64,000 nt of DNA from Sphingomonas sp. (GCF_017744835.1 NZ_JAGIAM010000001.1:1116001-1180000), one strand, 5' to 3'. Positions 36,859 through 45,826 are shown, counted from the stretch's first letter. Numbers and translations are program-made. The notes: generated by a model not told the origin, from the letters alone.

Positions 36859-38436
36859 ATGCCCAAGGTACTCATCAGCGACAAAATGGACCCCAAGGCC
36901 GCGCAGATCTTCCGTGAGCGCGGCGTGGAGGTCGACGAGATCACCGGCAAGACCCCCGAGGAGCTCAAGGCGATCATCGGCCAGTATGACGGCCTGGCGA
37001 TCCGCAGCTCGACGCGCGTCACTGCCGAGATCCTCGAAGCCGCGACCAACCTCAAGGTGGTCGGCCGCGCCGGCATCGGCGTCGACAATGTCGACATCCC
37101 CGCGGCCTCGGCCAAGGGCGTGGTCGTCATGAACACCCCGTTCGGCAATTCGATCACCACCGCCGAGCACGCCATCGCGCTGATGTTCGCGCTCGCCCGC
37201 GACCTGCCCGAGGCCGACAAGTCGACTCAGGCCGGCAAGTGGGAGAAGAACCGCTTCATGGGCGTCGAGGTCACCGGCAAGACGCTGGGCCTGATCGGCG
37301 CGGGCAACATCGGCTCGATCGTCGCCGATCGCGCGCTGGGGCTGCGCATGAAGGTGATCGCCTATGATCCCTTCCTCACCCCGGAGCGCGCGCTCGAGAT
37401 GGGCGTCGAGAAGATGACGCTCGACGATCTGCTGCTGCGCGCCGACTTCATCACGCTGCACACGCCCCTGACCGACCAGACGCGCAACATCCTCAGCCGC
37501 GAGAATCTCGCCAAGACCAAGAAGGGCGTGCGCATCATCAACTGCGCCCGCGGCGGGCTGATCGACGAGGCGGCGCTCAAGGAAGCGCTGGAGAACGGCC
37601 ATGTCGCCGGCGCGGCGCTCGACGTGTTCGCCACCGAGCCTGCCAAGGAGCATCCGCTGTTCGGCACGCCCAACTTCATCTCGACGCCGCACCTCGGCGC
37701 CTCGACCACCGAGGCGCAGGTCAATGTCGCGATCCAGGTCGCCGAGCAGATGGCCGATTACCTCGTCACCGGCGGTGTCACCAACGCGCTCAACATGCCG
37801 AGCCTCTCGGCCGAGGAAGCGCCGCGGCTCAAGCCGTACATGGCGCTGGCCGAGAAGCTGGGCTCGCTGGTCGGCCAGCTCGCGCACGGCGAGCTCGCCA
37901 ACATCGCGATCGAAGTCGAGGGCGCGGCCGCCGAGCTCAACCAGAAGCCGATCACCGGCGCGGTGCTCGCCGGGCTGATGCGCGTCCATTCGGACACGGT
38001 GAACATGGTCAACGCGCCGTACCTCGCCAAGGAGCGCGGGCTCGACGTGCGCGAAGTGCGCCATGACCGCGAGGGCGATTATCACACGCTGGTGCGCGTG
38101 ACCGTCGGCACCCAGGCGGGCGACCGCTCGGTTGCGGGCACCTTGTTCGGCAATTCGGCGCCGCGCCTGGTCGAGCTGTTCGGCATCAAGGTCGAGGCCG
38201 ATCTCGCCGGGCACATGCTCTACATCGTCAACGAGGACGCGCCGGGCTTCATCGGCCGGCTCGGCACCACGCTGGGCGAGGCGGGCGTCAACATCGGCAC
38301 CTTCCACCTCGGCCGCCGCAACGCCGGCGGCGAGGCAGTGCTGCTCCTCTCGGTCGACGACGAGGTCAACCCCGACCTGATCGCCAAGGTCCGCGCCCTC
38401 CCGGGCGTGAAGACCGCGATGGCGCTCAAGTTCTAG
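36859..38436 (+). CDS. serA: D-3-phosphoglycerate dehydrogenase
   Basis: A 525-residue enzyme catalysing the first step of serine synthesis, oxidation of 3-phosphoglycerate with NAD. Seen: GRAGIGVDNVDI and TPFGNSITTAEHA near the substrate site, the Rossmann motif GLIGAGNIGS, RGGLIDEAALKEAL with the catalytic-type arginine/aspartate region, and the catalytic histidine in STPHLGAST. The long form has an intervening domain (about 320-450) and a C-terminal ACT domain (MLYIVNEDAPGFIGRLGTTL) likely to bind serine. ATG 36859 follows GGTGGAG. Confidence 0.97.
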   Translation: MPKVLISDKMDPKAAQIFRERGVEVDEITGKTPEELKAIIGQYDGLAIRSSTRVTAEILEAATNLKVVGRAGIGVDNVDIPAASAKGVVVMNTPFGNSITTAEHAIALMFALARDLPEADKSTQAGKWEKNRFMGVEVTGKTLGLIGAGNIGSIVADRALGLRMKVIAYDPFLTPERALEMGVEKMTLDDLLLRADFITLHTPLTDQTRNILSRENLAKTKKGVRIINCARGGLIDEAALKEALENGHVAGAALDVFATEPAKEHPLFGTPNFISTPHLGASTTEAQVNVAIQVAEQMADYLVTGGVTNALNMPSLSAEEAPRLKPYMALAEKLGSLVGQLAHGELANIAIEVEGAAAELNQKPITGAVLAGLMRVHSDTVNMVNAPYLAKERGLDVREVRHDREGDYHTLVRVTVGTQAGDRSVAGTLFGNSAPRLVELFGIKVEADLAGHMLYIVNEDAPGFIGRLGTTLGEAGVNIGTFHLGRRNAGGEAVLLLSVDDEVNPDLIAKVRALPGVKTAMALKF

Positions 38437-38451
38437 GAACTGGAGCGCTGC

Positions 38452-38556
38452 CCCTCTCCCGGTCCTCTCCCGATGGGGAGAGGGAGCTTGTGTGCCGATA
38501 CGGCGCGGCTAGGCTATAGCCCTCTCCCCTCCGGGGAGAGGGTTGGGAGAGGGGCA
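38452..38556. repeat. Palindromic repeats (family B) upstream of the DUF559 gene
   Basis: Two palindromic units, one around CCCGATGGGGAGAGGG and one CTCTCCCCTCCGGGGAGAGG followed by TTGGGAGAGGGG, lie between serA and the DUF559 gene. The last GGGAGAGGGG is 2-3 bp before the GTG start and serves as its ribosome binding site. Confidence 0.85.
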
Positions 38557-38946
38557 GTGCCGAAAACCGACGAGGTGCTGCTCGCCCGCGCAAAGCAGAT
38601 GCGCGGCAATCCTACACCCACCGAAGCAGCAATGTGGCGCATCCTCCGCGCCAGGCAGTTCGAAGGCGTCAAATTTGCTCGCCAGGTGGTGATCGCGCCG
38701 TATATCGCGGATTTCGTCGCGCGGTCGCACAAGCTCGTCATAGAGATCGACGGCGACACGCATGCGCTGTGCGAGGCGAAGGACGCGCGGCGCACGGCTT
38801 GGCTCGAGAGGCAGGGATATCGCGTGATTCGGTTCACGAATTATGAGGTCGGGAGCAGTTTGGACGGTGTGGCCCATCGCATCGCCGACGCGCTCGCTCC
38901 ACGGCCCCTCTCCCAACCCTCTCCCCGGCGGGGAGAGGGCTTTTGA
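38557..38946 (+). CDS. DUF559 domain protein (Vsr/PD-(D/E)XK endonuclease-like)
   Basis: A 129-residue protein: PTPTEAAMWRILRARQFEG, then VIAPYIADFVARSHKLVIEIDGDTH with aspartate and glutamate residues placed as in restriction endonuclease-like folds, and WLERQGYRVIRFTNYEV. DUF559 proteins are related to Vsr nucleases; activity is mostly untested. GTG 38557 is chosen because it directly follows GGGAGAGGGG; extending upstream would read palindrome sequence as protein. The last ~13 codons (PLSQPSPRRGEGF) come from a second, inverted repeat. The gene separates serA from the oxygenase gene. Confidence 0.82.
   Translation: MPKTDEVLLARAKQMRGNPTPTEAAMWRILRARQFEGVKFARQVVIAPYIADFVARSHKLVIEIDGDTHALCEAKDARRTAWLERQGYRVIRFTNYEVGSSLDGVAHRIADALAPRPLSQPSPRRGEGF
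38906..38943. repeat. Family B palindromic unit at the 3' end of the DUF559 gene
   Basis: The unit CCCCTCTCCCAACCCTCTCC and the following CCCGGCGGGGAGAGGG is the inverse of the unit upstream of the same gene. It lies inside the last codons of the DUF559 gene, and its GGGAGAGGG precedes the next gene's TTG start. Confidence 0.85.
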
Positions 38947-39602
38947 CGTCCAGCCAGCCCGATACGATGCTCCGCGTGCGGGCCGAACGGGTCGGCCTGT
39001 TCGAGACGCCGATCCTGCACGGCCGGGTCGCGGACCATGAATCGATCGATGCCGAGCTCGCCCAGGCGATCCGTGCGCGGATGGCGGAGGGCGGCAGCAT
39101 CGGCCGTTCCAACATCGGCGGCTGGCATTCCCCGACGGACCTGCTCGGCTGGGGCGGCGCGGCGGCGGAGCGCGTGACCGATGCGGCGATCCGCCTCGCC
39201 CGGCGCATGTCGCATTTCGACGATCGCGACGCCGCGAGCGTCCACTGGTCGGCGCGGGTCTGGGCGAACGTGCTCGCGCCGGGCGGGCTCAACATGAGCC
39301 ACGCGCATCCCGGCGTGCTCTGGGCGGCGGTCTATTATGTCGATGCCGGCCTCGCGCCGGGCGAGACCGAGGGCGGCGAGCTGTTCCTCGAGGACCCGCG
39401 CTTCCCGGTGCCGCTGATGACCTTTCCGGGCTTCCGGATGATCGGCGCCGACGGGCTGCCGCAGCTCGGCGAGTACAAGATCAAGGTGCAGGCGGGCGAC
39501 CTGGTGCTCTTCCCGGGCTTCATGCGCCATGGCGTGACGCCGCACCGCGGGAGCCGGGACCGGATCTCGGTGGCGATGAACCTCTATGCCAAGGAAGGCT
39601 GA
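38943..39602 (+). CDS. 2OG-Fe(II) oxygenase-like protein (TIGR02466 family)
   Basis: A 219-residue double-stranded beta-helix protein. The likely iron ligands lie in NMSHAHPGVLWAAVYYVD and FMRHGVTPHRG, and RDRISVAMNLY resembles the 2-oxoglutarate-binding end of the family. Substrate unknown. The TTG at 38943 overlaps the DUF559 stop and has GGGAGAGGG from the repeat just upstream; an ATG at 38967 is possible but lacks a ribosome binding site. hisZ follows 9 bp after the stop, so cotranscription is likely. Confidence 0.82.
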   Translation: MTSSQPDTMLRVRAERVGLFETPILHGRVADHESIDAELAQAIRARMAEGGSIGRSNIGGWHSPTDLLGWGGAAAERVTDAAIRLARRMSHFDDRDAASVHWSARVWANVLAPGGLNMSHAHPGVLWAAVYYVDAGLAPGETEGGELFLEDPRFPVPLMTFPGFRMIGADGLPQLGEYKIKVQAGDLVLFPGFMRHGVTPHRGSRDRISVAMNLYAKEG

Positions 39603-39611
39603 CGCGCGCGA

Positions 39612-40715
39612 ATGACCGGACTTCTCCCCGAGGGCTTCCACGACCGGCTGCCGCCCGCTGCCGATGCCGCCGCGCGGCTGGAGACGCGCGTGCTCGGCGT
39701 CGCGCGCCTCTATGGCTATGAGCAGGTCGATCCGCCGCTCGCCGAATTCGCCGACGAGCTCGGCGCGCGGCTCAAGGCCGGTGGCCTGCGCGACGCGGTG
39801 CGCTTCATCGATCCGGTGTCGCAGCGCACGCTGGCGATCCGGCCCGATCTCACTGCGCAGGTGGGGCGGATCGCAGTCACGCGCATGGGCCACCATCCGC
39901 GCCCGGTGCGGCTCTCCTATGCCGGGCCGGTGCTCAAGCTCAGCGCGTCCGAGCTCAATCCGCAGCGCGCGATGCGCCAGATCGGCTGCGAGCTGATCGG
40001 GCTCGACAGCGTCGCGGCGGCGCGCGAAGTGGTCGGCGTCGCGATCGAGGCGCTTGCCGGCGCCGGCGTCACCGGGCTCGCGCTCGACTTCACCCTACCC
40101 GACCTGGTCGACACGCTCGCGGGCGAGACGCTCGACGCCGCCCGGCTCGAGGCGCTCCGCGAGCGGCTCGATGCCAAGGACGCGGGCGGCGTGGCGGCGA
40201 TCGATTCGCGCTATCTGCCGCTGATCGAGGCGGCGGGGCCGTTCGATGCTGCGATGGGGCGGCTGCGCGCGATCGACGCGGGCAAGGCGCTGGCGAGCCG
40301 GCTCGACGGCGTGGCGGAGATCGCCGCGGGGCTCGGCGGCAAGGTCGCGCTGACGCTCGACCCGACCGAGCGGCACGGCTTCGAATATCAGACCTGGCTG
40401 GGCTTCTCGATCTTCGCGCAGGGCGTGCGCGGCGAGATCGGGCGCGGCGGCAGCTATACGGTCATCCACCCGGACGGCCGCGAGGAGATGGCAGTCGGCT
40501 TTTCGCTATTCGCCGATCCGATCCTCGACGCGGGGCTGGGCAGTGGCGAACGGCGGCGGCTGTTCCTGCCGTACGGCACGCCTGCCGAGGCCGGGGCGAA
40601 GCTGCGCGCCGAGGGCTGGGTCACGGTCGCCGCGCTCGAGCCGGGCGACACGCCCGAGGCGCAGCTCTGCAGCCATGTGCTCCAGGACGGCGAGCCCCGG
40701 GCACTTGCAAAATAG
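39612..40715 (+). CDS. hisZ: ATP phosphoribosyltransferase regulatory subunit
   Basis: A 367-residue paralogue of histidyl-tRNA synthetase that lacks aminoacylation function and activates HisG in the first step of histidine synthesis. Seen: LLPEGFHDRLPPAA at the N-terminus, RPDLTAQVGRIAVTRM (motif 2-like) and the shortened C-terminal part. The gene for short-form HisG is not in the window. ATG 39612. Its last codons overlap a repeated element with a boxA-like end. Confidence 0.93.
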   Translation: MTGLLPEGFHDRLPPAADAAARLETRVLGVARLYGYEQVDPPLAEFADELGARLKAGGLRDAVRFIDPVSQRTLAIRPDLTAQVGRIAVTRMGHHPRPVRLSYAGPVLKLSASELNPQRAMRQIGCELIGLDSVAAAREVVGVAIEALAGAGVTGLALDFTLPDLVDTLAGETLDAARLEALRERLDAKDAGGVAAIDSRYLPLIEAAGPFDAAMGRLRAIDAGKALASRLDGVAEIAAGLGGKVALTLDPTERHGFEYQTWLGFSIFAQGVRGEIGRGGSYTVIHPDGREEMAVGFSLFADPILDAGLGSGERRRLFLPYGTPAEAGAKLRAEGWVTVAALEPGDTPEAQLCSHVLQDGEPRALAK

Positions 40716-40764
40716 GATTTCGCCTGCTGCCATCGCGCCGCGGCCCCGTGCCGCCGCTCTTTGA
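40705..40764. repeat. 60-bp element, copy 2, with boxA-like end
   Basis: Begins TTGCAAAATAGGATTTCG within the last codons of hisZ (the hisZ stop is the TAG of this segment) and ends CCGCTCTTTGAC. The counterpart at 22084-22140 shares both ends and a similar length. The middle differs, but both are GC-rich with potential stems. Confidence 0.6.
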
Positions 40765-40801
40765 CAGGTCGAACTACCCGTATTTGACGCCCAATATGCG
40801 C

Positions 40802-40827
40802 GAACTTCGTGAAGTTTCGCGAAGTTC
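40802..40827. terminator. Perfect hairpin at the end of the mannitol dehydrogenase gene
   Basis: GAACTTCG and CGAAGTTC form 8-bp arms around a 10-bp loop, overlapping the stop codon of the minus-strand gene and following hisZ by about 85 bp. It could end transcription from either side, but no T-run is present. Confidence 0.45.
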
Positions 40828-42259
40828 AGCGCGCTAGCAGTCCTGCGATGTCGCCCGCTGCGAAAAATTCATGGGCCGTGCCGACCGCCGATCGGAACCG
40901 CGCGTCGGCCGCCAGCCGCGCCCCGAACACCGGCTCGATCGCCAGCATCGCGGTGACCGGATCGGCGCTGGTTGCGGCTGCGGCGAGCGTGTCCGCCAGC
41001 GGATCGGTGATCTTCTCGCCGGCCTGGGCCTTGCGGCGGATGAAGGCGATCCAGGCCGCCACCGGCACTGCCAGCCGCTCGACGCTGCGCCCGGCCTCGA
41101 GTGCCGCACGCGTCGTGTCGAGTAGGCGATAGGGAAGCTTCTGCGAGCCGTCCCAGGCGATCTGGCTGAGCAAGTGCCGGATCGCCGGGTTGCGGAACCG
41201 GTCGAGCACCGCATCGGCATAGGCTGCCTTGTCGAGCCCCTCGACCGGCGCGAGCGACGCGGCGATGTCCTGGTGGACGAGGCGCGTGACGAAGCCTTCG
41301 AGCGCGGCATCGGACATCGCCTCGAACACGGTCTCGTGCCCGCGCGCCAGGCCGACATAGGCCAGCGTCGAATGCGCGCCGTTGAGGATGCGCAGCTTGG
41401 CCTGCTCGTATCCGCGCACGTCGCTGGTGAGCGTCACCCCGGCTGAGGCGAGGTCGGGCGCGTCGGCCATGTCGAAGCGCTGGAGCACCCACTGCGTGAA
41501 GCTCTCGCGCTGGACCGCGGCGCGGTCCTCCACACCGAGCGCGCCCTGCACCTGCGCCAGGAAGGCGGCGTCACTCGCCGGGGTGATCGAATCGACCATC
41601 GAGTCTGGGAAGGCGACTTCGGCCTCGATCCAGTCGGCCAGGGCCGGATCGAGTTGGCGGGCGAAGGCGGCGCAGGCGGCGCGGAGCTTGGCGCCGTTGC
41701 CGGTCATGTTGTCGCAGCACAGCATCGCGAAGGGCGTGGTGCCGGCGGCGCGACGATCGGAAAGCCCCGCGACGATCCAGCCGATGACGCTGGCCGGCTC
41801 GGCGGGGGAGGCGAGGTCGTGGACGATATCGGCGTGGTTGAAGTCGAGACTGCCGTCGCCGCTGAGGCAATAGCCCTTCTCGGTCACCGTGCTCGTCGCC
41901 AGCCGCACGCCCGGATCGGCGAGCAGCTTCCGCAGCCGCGCGCCTTCGCCCGGGCCGATCGCGTCCGAATGCGCGGCGACGATCCGCATGCTCGGCTCGC
42001 GGTCGATCACTGCCAGCGTGTAGAGTCCGTCCTGCGCCTTGAGCGCGTCGGTCGTCCCGCCGCTGCGCAGCGACACGGCGGCGATGCCCCAGCGCGGGTC
42101 CTGGTCGAGCAGCCGGTCGACATAATGCGCCTGATGCGCGCGGTGGAAAGCGCCGGGACCGAAATGGACGATGCCGGTGCGGACCGCCTGCAGGTCGTGG
42201 CCGGGACGGGCGATGCTTGCCGGCAGGGTGGCAAGCGCGGAGCGGGAAAGTGTCGTCAT
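40826..42259 (-). CDS. Mannitol dehydrogenase family protein (mannitol 2-dehydrogenase or fructuronate reductase)
   Basis: A 477-residue long-chain polyol dehydrogenase. Seen: the NAD-binding N-terminus GIVHFGPGAFHRAHQAHYVD, CDNMTGNG in the middle, and the catalytic K-x5-N-x2-H in KLRILNGAHS. The family oxidises mannitol, arabinitol or reduces fructuronate/tagaturonate; sequence alone does not settle which. No PTS or uronate genes are adjacent. ATG 42259. It is convergent with hisZ. Confidence 0.9.
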   Translation of the reverse strand: MTTLSRSALATLPASIARPGHDLQAVRTGIVHFGPGAFHRAHQAHYVDRLLDQDPRWGIAAVSLRSGGTTDALKAQDGLYTLAVIDREPSMRIVAAHSDAIGPGEGARLRKLLADPGVRLATSTVTEKGYCLSGDGSLDFNHADIVHDLASPAEPASVIGWIVAGLSDRRAAGTTPFAMLCCDNMTGNGAKLRAACAAFARQLDPALADWIEAEVAFPDSMVDSITPASDAAFLAQVQGALGVEDRAAVQRESFTQWVLQRFDMADAPDLASAGVTLTSDVRGYEQAKLRILNGAHSTLAYVGLARGHETVFEAMSDAALEGFVTRLVHQDIAASLAPVEGLDKAAYADAVLDRFRNPAIRHLLSQIAWDGSQKLPYRLLDTTRAALEAGRSVERLAVPVAAWIAFIRRKAQAGEKITDPLADTLAAAATSADPVTAMLAIEPVFGARLAADARFRSAVGTAHEFFAAGDIAGLLAR

Positions 42260-42304
42260 CGCCTCTGCCCCAAGCAGCCCGGGCGGGGGCGAGTCAATCC
42301 GCCG

Positions 42305-43306
42305 TCAGTAGCTCCGCACGCCTTGCGTGCCAGTCCCACCGGGGATCAGCGAGCCGGTCCTGTTCAGATCGCGCAACGCGCTCTTGGGCATCTGGAAGCG
42401 GACCTGGCGGTTGGGGAAGTCGATCTCGACGCGGCGGAAGCTGCGCAGCGCATCCATGCCGAGCAGCAGCGCGGGCCGCTCGGTTAGGCCGAACCGCTCG
42501 AACGGCGCGACGTCGGCGAAGGCGACGGGCATCGAGCCGAACAGCACATCGCCGATCTTGATCCCCTCGACGTTCGAATATTCGGCGCGGGCAGTGTCGC
42601 CCAAGACGCTGGTGAACTCGATCGGCTGGGTCTTGAGCCTGCCACCGATCCTCCGGCGAAGCGCCGAATTGCCCATCGTGACCTGCGCGCCCGTGTCGAG
42701 CACAACCTGGACGCGCGTGTTCCCGAAATAGGCATCGGTGACGATCAGCTGCCCGAACAGGCTTTTGGCAGTCACGACGATCTCGCCGCGGATATAGCTG
42801 GTCTTGCGCTTGCGCTTGGCGCTGGGACGCACCGACATGGTGCCGCTGTCGAAATCGATCGTCACTTGATGGTTCTGCAGCGTGTCGATGCCGAGCAGTC
42901 CGGCCGCGCCCAGGTTGCGGCCCGCGAGCGCCGGGGCGACGATCGAATGATGCTCTCCCACCGAGGGGATCATCAGCTGCGGCACGAGCACGGTGTCGAC
43001 TCGCCTCGAGCCGGTCATCGAGGTGAGCATTACCGGCTGGCTTGGCACCAGGCGCAGCGAGCCGGCGAGCTCGCGCGACACGACGGTCCGCTCGGCGCCG
43101 GTATCGATGATGAAGTTGTAGGGCCCGCTGGCGCCGAGCGCGACGGGCACCGTCAGCCGCGCGTCGAGCGTCCCGAGATCGACCAGCGTCCCGTCGACCG
43201 GCGCCTGCGGGGCGATCATATCGGGGTCCTGGCGACCGAGGTCGCGGCCTTCCGCGGCTGTCCCGAGCAGCAGCAGGAGCATCAGCGCGGGTGTAGGGCG
43301 AAACAT
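42305..43306 (-). CDS. Secreted protein with two retropepsin-like aspartic protease domains
   Basis: A 333-residue exported protein (signal peptide ALMLLLLLGTAAEG). Two retropepsin-type units are seen, each with a catalytic D-T-G: IIDTGAERT at 67-75 (Asp68) and VLDTGAQVT at ~203-211 (Asp204), each later followed by a hydrophobic-hydrophobic-Gly motif (GLLGID and LLLGMD). A basic linker AKRKRKTSYIRG joins them. The two half-sites could pair into one pepsin-like active site. ATG 43306 starts just before the signal peptide; ATG 43327 and 43342 also lie in frame. Confidence 0.85.
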   Translation of the reverse strand: MFRPTPALMLLLLLGTAAEGRDLGRQDPDMIAPQAPVDGTLVDLGTLDARLTVPVALGASGPYNFIIDTGAERTVVSRELAGSLRLVPSQPVMLTSMTGSRRVDTVLVPQLMIPSVGEHHSIVAPALAGRNLGAAGLLGIDTLQNHQVTIDFDSGTMSVRPSAKRKRKTSYIRGEIVVTAKSLFGQLIVTDAYFGNTRVQVVLDTGAQVTMGNSALRRRIGGRLKTQPIEFTSVLGDTARAEYSNVEGIKIGDVLFGSMPVAFADVAPFERFGLTERPALLLGMDALRSFRRVEIDFPNRQVRFQMPKSALRDLNRTGSLIPGGTGTQGVRSY

Positions 43307-43365
43307 GCAGGAAACAATATACCTCCGCATGTTGCGCAGCAATCATATTTGCGCGGGCGTGAAGG

Positions 43366-45786
43366 TCAGTCGATCCGCATCGCCTCGGCGGCGATCTGCT
43401 CTGCTTCCATCAGAAGCGCGTCCTCACCCGCTCCCTGTGGGACAGATTCGCGGCCGATCATGATCAGCACCGGCACTGCCATCGGGCTGACGCGCGGCAG
43501 GTCGATGTGCAGCATGCGCTCGCCGGCGGTGTCGAGCAGGTGCGCGAGCCGGCCAACGTCGGTCATCCGCGCCCGCGCATCGGCCCAGGCGGCGCGCAGC
43601 AGCAGATGGTCCGGCTCGTATTTGCGCAGCACGTCGTAGATCAGGTCGGTGGAGAAGGTGACCTGCCGCCCGGTCTTCTTCCTTCCCGGGTGCTGGCGCT
43701 CGACCAGCCCGCCGATGATCGCGACTTCGCGGAAGGCGCGTTTGAGCAGCGCCGATTGCTGCACCCAGTCGACGAACTCATGCTCGAGGATGTCGGGCGA
43801 GAAGAGCGCGGCAGGATCGGTGATCTTCTCGAGTCCATAGACCGCGAGCGCATAGTCGTTGGCGACGAAGCCGAGCGGCTTGAGCCCCATCGCCTCCATC
43901 CGCCGCGTGATCAGCATGCCGAGCGACTGATGCGCGTTCCAGCCTTCGAAGCTGTAGGCGACCATATGGTGTCGCCCCTCGTGCGGGAAGGTCTCGACGA
44001 GGAGCTGGTCGGGGCCGGGGATCGCCGAGCGATATTGTTGCGCTTCCAGCCATTCGCGCACGTCGTCGGGAAAGCGGCGCCATTGACTGCGGTCGTGGAG
44101 GAAGGCGCGGACGCGATTGGCCAGCGTCGCGGTGATCGCGAGGCGCGCGCCCATGTAGGAGACGTAGCGCGCCTGCTTGGCGGTGGCGCGGACGATCAGG
44201 TCGGTCGCCTCGACGCGCTCGACCTCGAGCGCCAGCCCCGCGAAGACGAAGGTGTCGCCCGGCGAGAGCTGCGCGCCGAACGCCTCCTCGATCTTGCCCA
44301 GCCGGCGCCCGTTCTTGAAGCGCACCTCTAGCATCGGTGCCTCGACGATGATGCCGGCGTTGAGCCGATGCTGCGCAACAAAGGCGGGGCTGGTGACGCG
44401 CCACAGCCCGTCCTTGCCTTTGGTCAGCCGCTTGAACCGGTCGTAGGCGCGCAGCGAATAGCCGCCGTCGGCGATGAAGCTGAGCACGCGCTCGAAGGTC
44501 TCGTCGGCGAGCGCCGAATAGGGCAATGCTGCGCGAACTTCGTGCAGCATTTCGGTTGCCTCGAAGGGCATGGCGCAGGCGCAGGCCATGACGTGCTGCG
44601 CCAGCACGTCGAGTGCGCCCGGGCGGAAGACGTCGGGATCGAGCTCACCTTGCTCCACTGCATCGAGTGCGGCACGCGCCTCGAGATATTCGAAGCGGTT
44701 GCCCGGAATCAGCACGGCCTCGCTCGGCTCGTCGAGCCGGTGGTTGGCGCGGCCGATGCGCTGGAGCAGGCGCGACGAGCCCTTGGGCGCGCCCATCTGG
44801 ATCACGCAATCGACGTCGCCCCAGTCGACGCCGAGATCGAGGCTGGCGGTCGCAACGAGCGCGCGCAGCCGCCCCTCGGCCATCGCGTCCTCGGCGCGGC
44901 GCCGCGCCTCGAGGCTGAGGCTGCCGTGGTGCACGCCGATCGGCAGCTTCATCTCGTTGATCTTCCAGAGCTGCTGGAAGACGAGTTCGGCGAGGCCACG
45001 CGTGTTGCAGAAGATGATCGTCGTCTTGTGCGTCTCGATCTCGGCCATGACCTGGGGAATGGCATAGACGCCCGAATGGCCGGCCCAGGGGACGATCCCC
45101 TCGGGCAGCAGGATCGCGATGTTGGGATCGGCGCCCTTGTCGCCCTGGACCAACGCGACGCTGTCGATATCGCCATGGGGTGCGAGCCATGCACGATAGC
45201 CGTCGGGATCGTCGACCGTGGCGGAGAGCGCGACGCGCCGCAGCCCGGGAGCGAAGCGCTGGACCCGAGCCAGCGCCAGCGCGAGCAGATCGCCGCGCTT
45301 GCCCGTCGCGAAGGCGTGGACCTCGTCGATGACGACCGTCTTCAGGTCGGCGAACATCATCGCGCTGTCCTCATAGGAGAGGAGCAGGCTCAGCGATTCG
45401 GGCGTGGTGAGAAGGATCTGCGGCGGGCGCGCGCGCTGGCGGACCTTGCGCTCGTGCGGGGTGTCGCCGGTGCGCGTCTCGACCCGGATGGGCACGCCCA
45501 TCTCCTCGATCGGCGTCAGCAGGTTGCGCCGCACATCGACCGCGAGCGCCTTGAGCGGCGAGATATAGAGCGTGTGCAGCCGCTCGGACGGGCTCTCGAT
45601 CAGCTCGGCGAGGCTGGGCAGGAAGCCTGCGAGCGTCTTGCCCGCGCCGGTGGGTGCGACGAGCAGCGCGTGACGGCCGGCGCGCGCGGCCGCCAGCATC
45701 TCGAGCTGATGCCGCCGCGGTGCCCAGCCGCGCGCGGCGAACCAGCGCGTCAGCGGATCGGGAAGGGACGGGTCTTCGTCGGCCAC
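43366..45786 (-). CDS. Ligase-associated DNA damage response DEXH-box helicase (Lhr-like)
   Basis: About 806 residues of an Lhr-type superfamily 2 helicase. Motif I APTGAGKTLAGF, motif II IDEVHAF, motif III SATVDD, motif VI LQRIGRANHR and a long C-terminal winged-helix and DUF4910-like region (FEGWNAHQSLGMLITRRME) are present. Homologues cluster with a bacterial ATP-dependent DNA ligase and an MBL exonuclease and act in DNA repair. GTG 45786 is preferred; a TTG at 45822 would add 12 residues. The exonuclease lies on the opposite strand; no ligase is found here. Confidence 0.9.
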   Translation of the reverse strand: MADEDPSLPDPLTRWFAARGWAPRRHQLEMLAAARAGRHALLVAPTGAGKTLAGFLPSLAELIESPSERLHTLYISPLKALAVDVRRNLLTPIEEMGVPIRVETRTGDTPHERKVRQRARPPQILLTTPESLSLLLSYEDSAMMFADLKTVVIDEVHAFATGKRGDLLALALARVQRFAPGLRRVALSATVDDPDGYRAWLAPHGDIDSVALVQGDKGADPNIAILLPEGIVPWAGHSGVYAIPQVMAEIETHKTTIIFCNTRGLAELVFQQLWKINEMKLPIGVHHGSLSLEARRRAEDAMAEGRLRALVATASLDLGVDWGDVDCVIQMGAPKGSSRLLQRIGRANHRLDEPSEAVLIPGNRFEYLEARAALDAVEQGELDPDVFRPGALDVLAQHVMACACAMPFEATEMLHEVRAALPYSALADETFERVLSFIADGGYSLRAYDRFKRLTKGKDGLWRVTSPAFVAQHRLNAGIIVEAPMLEVRFKNGRRLGKIEEAFGAQLSPGDTFVFAGLALEVERVEATDLIVRATAKQARYVSYMGARLAITATLANRVRAFLHDRSQWRRFPDDVREWLEAQQYRSAIPGPDQLLVETFPHEGRHHMVAYSFEGWNAHQSLGMLITRRMEAMGLKPLGFVANDYALAVYGLEKITDPAALFSPDILEHEFVDWVQQSALLKRAFREVAIIGGLVERQHPGRKKTGRQVTFSTDLIYDVLRKYEPDHLLLRAAWADARARMTDVGRLAHLLDTAGERMLHIDLPRVSPMAVPVLIMIGRESVPQGAGEDALLMEAEQIAAEAMRID

Positions 45787-45826
45787 GCGCCAGCGTTCGC
45801 CCGAGCGACCGCTGCGATGCAAGCGC

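Noticed and set aside
38452..38943. Possible CRISPR array, from repeats flanking a nuclease-like gene
   Set aside because: The repeats are palindromes in inverted orientation without regular spacers, and no cas gene is present.
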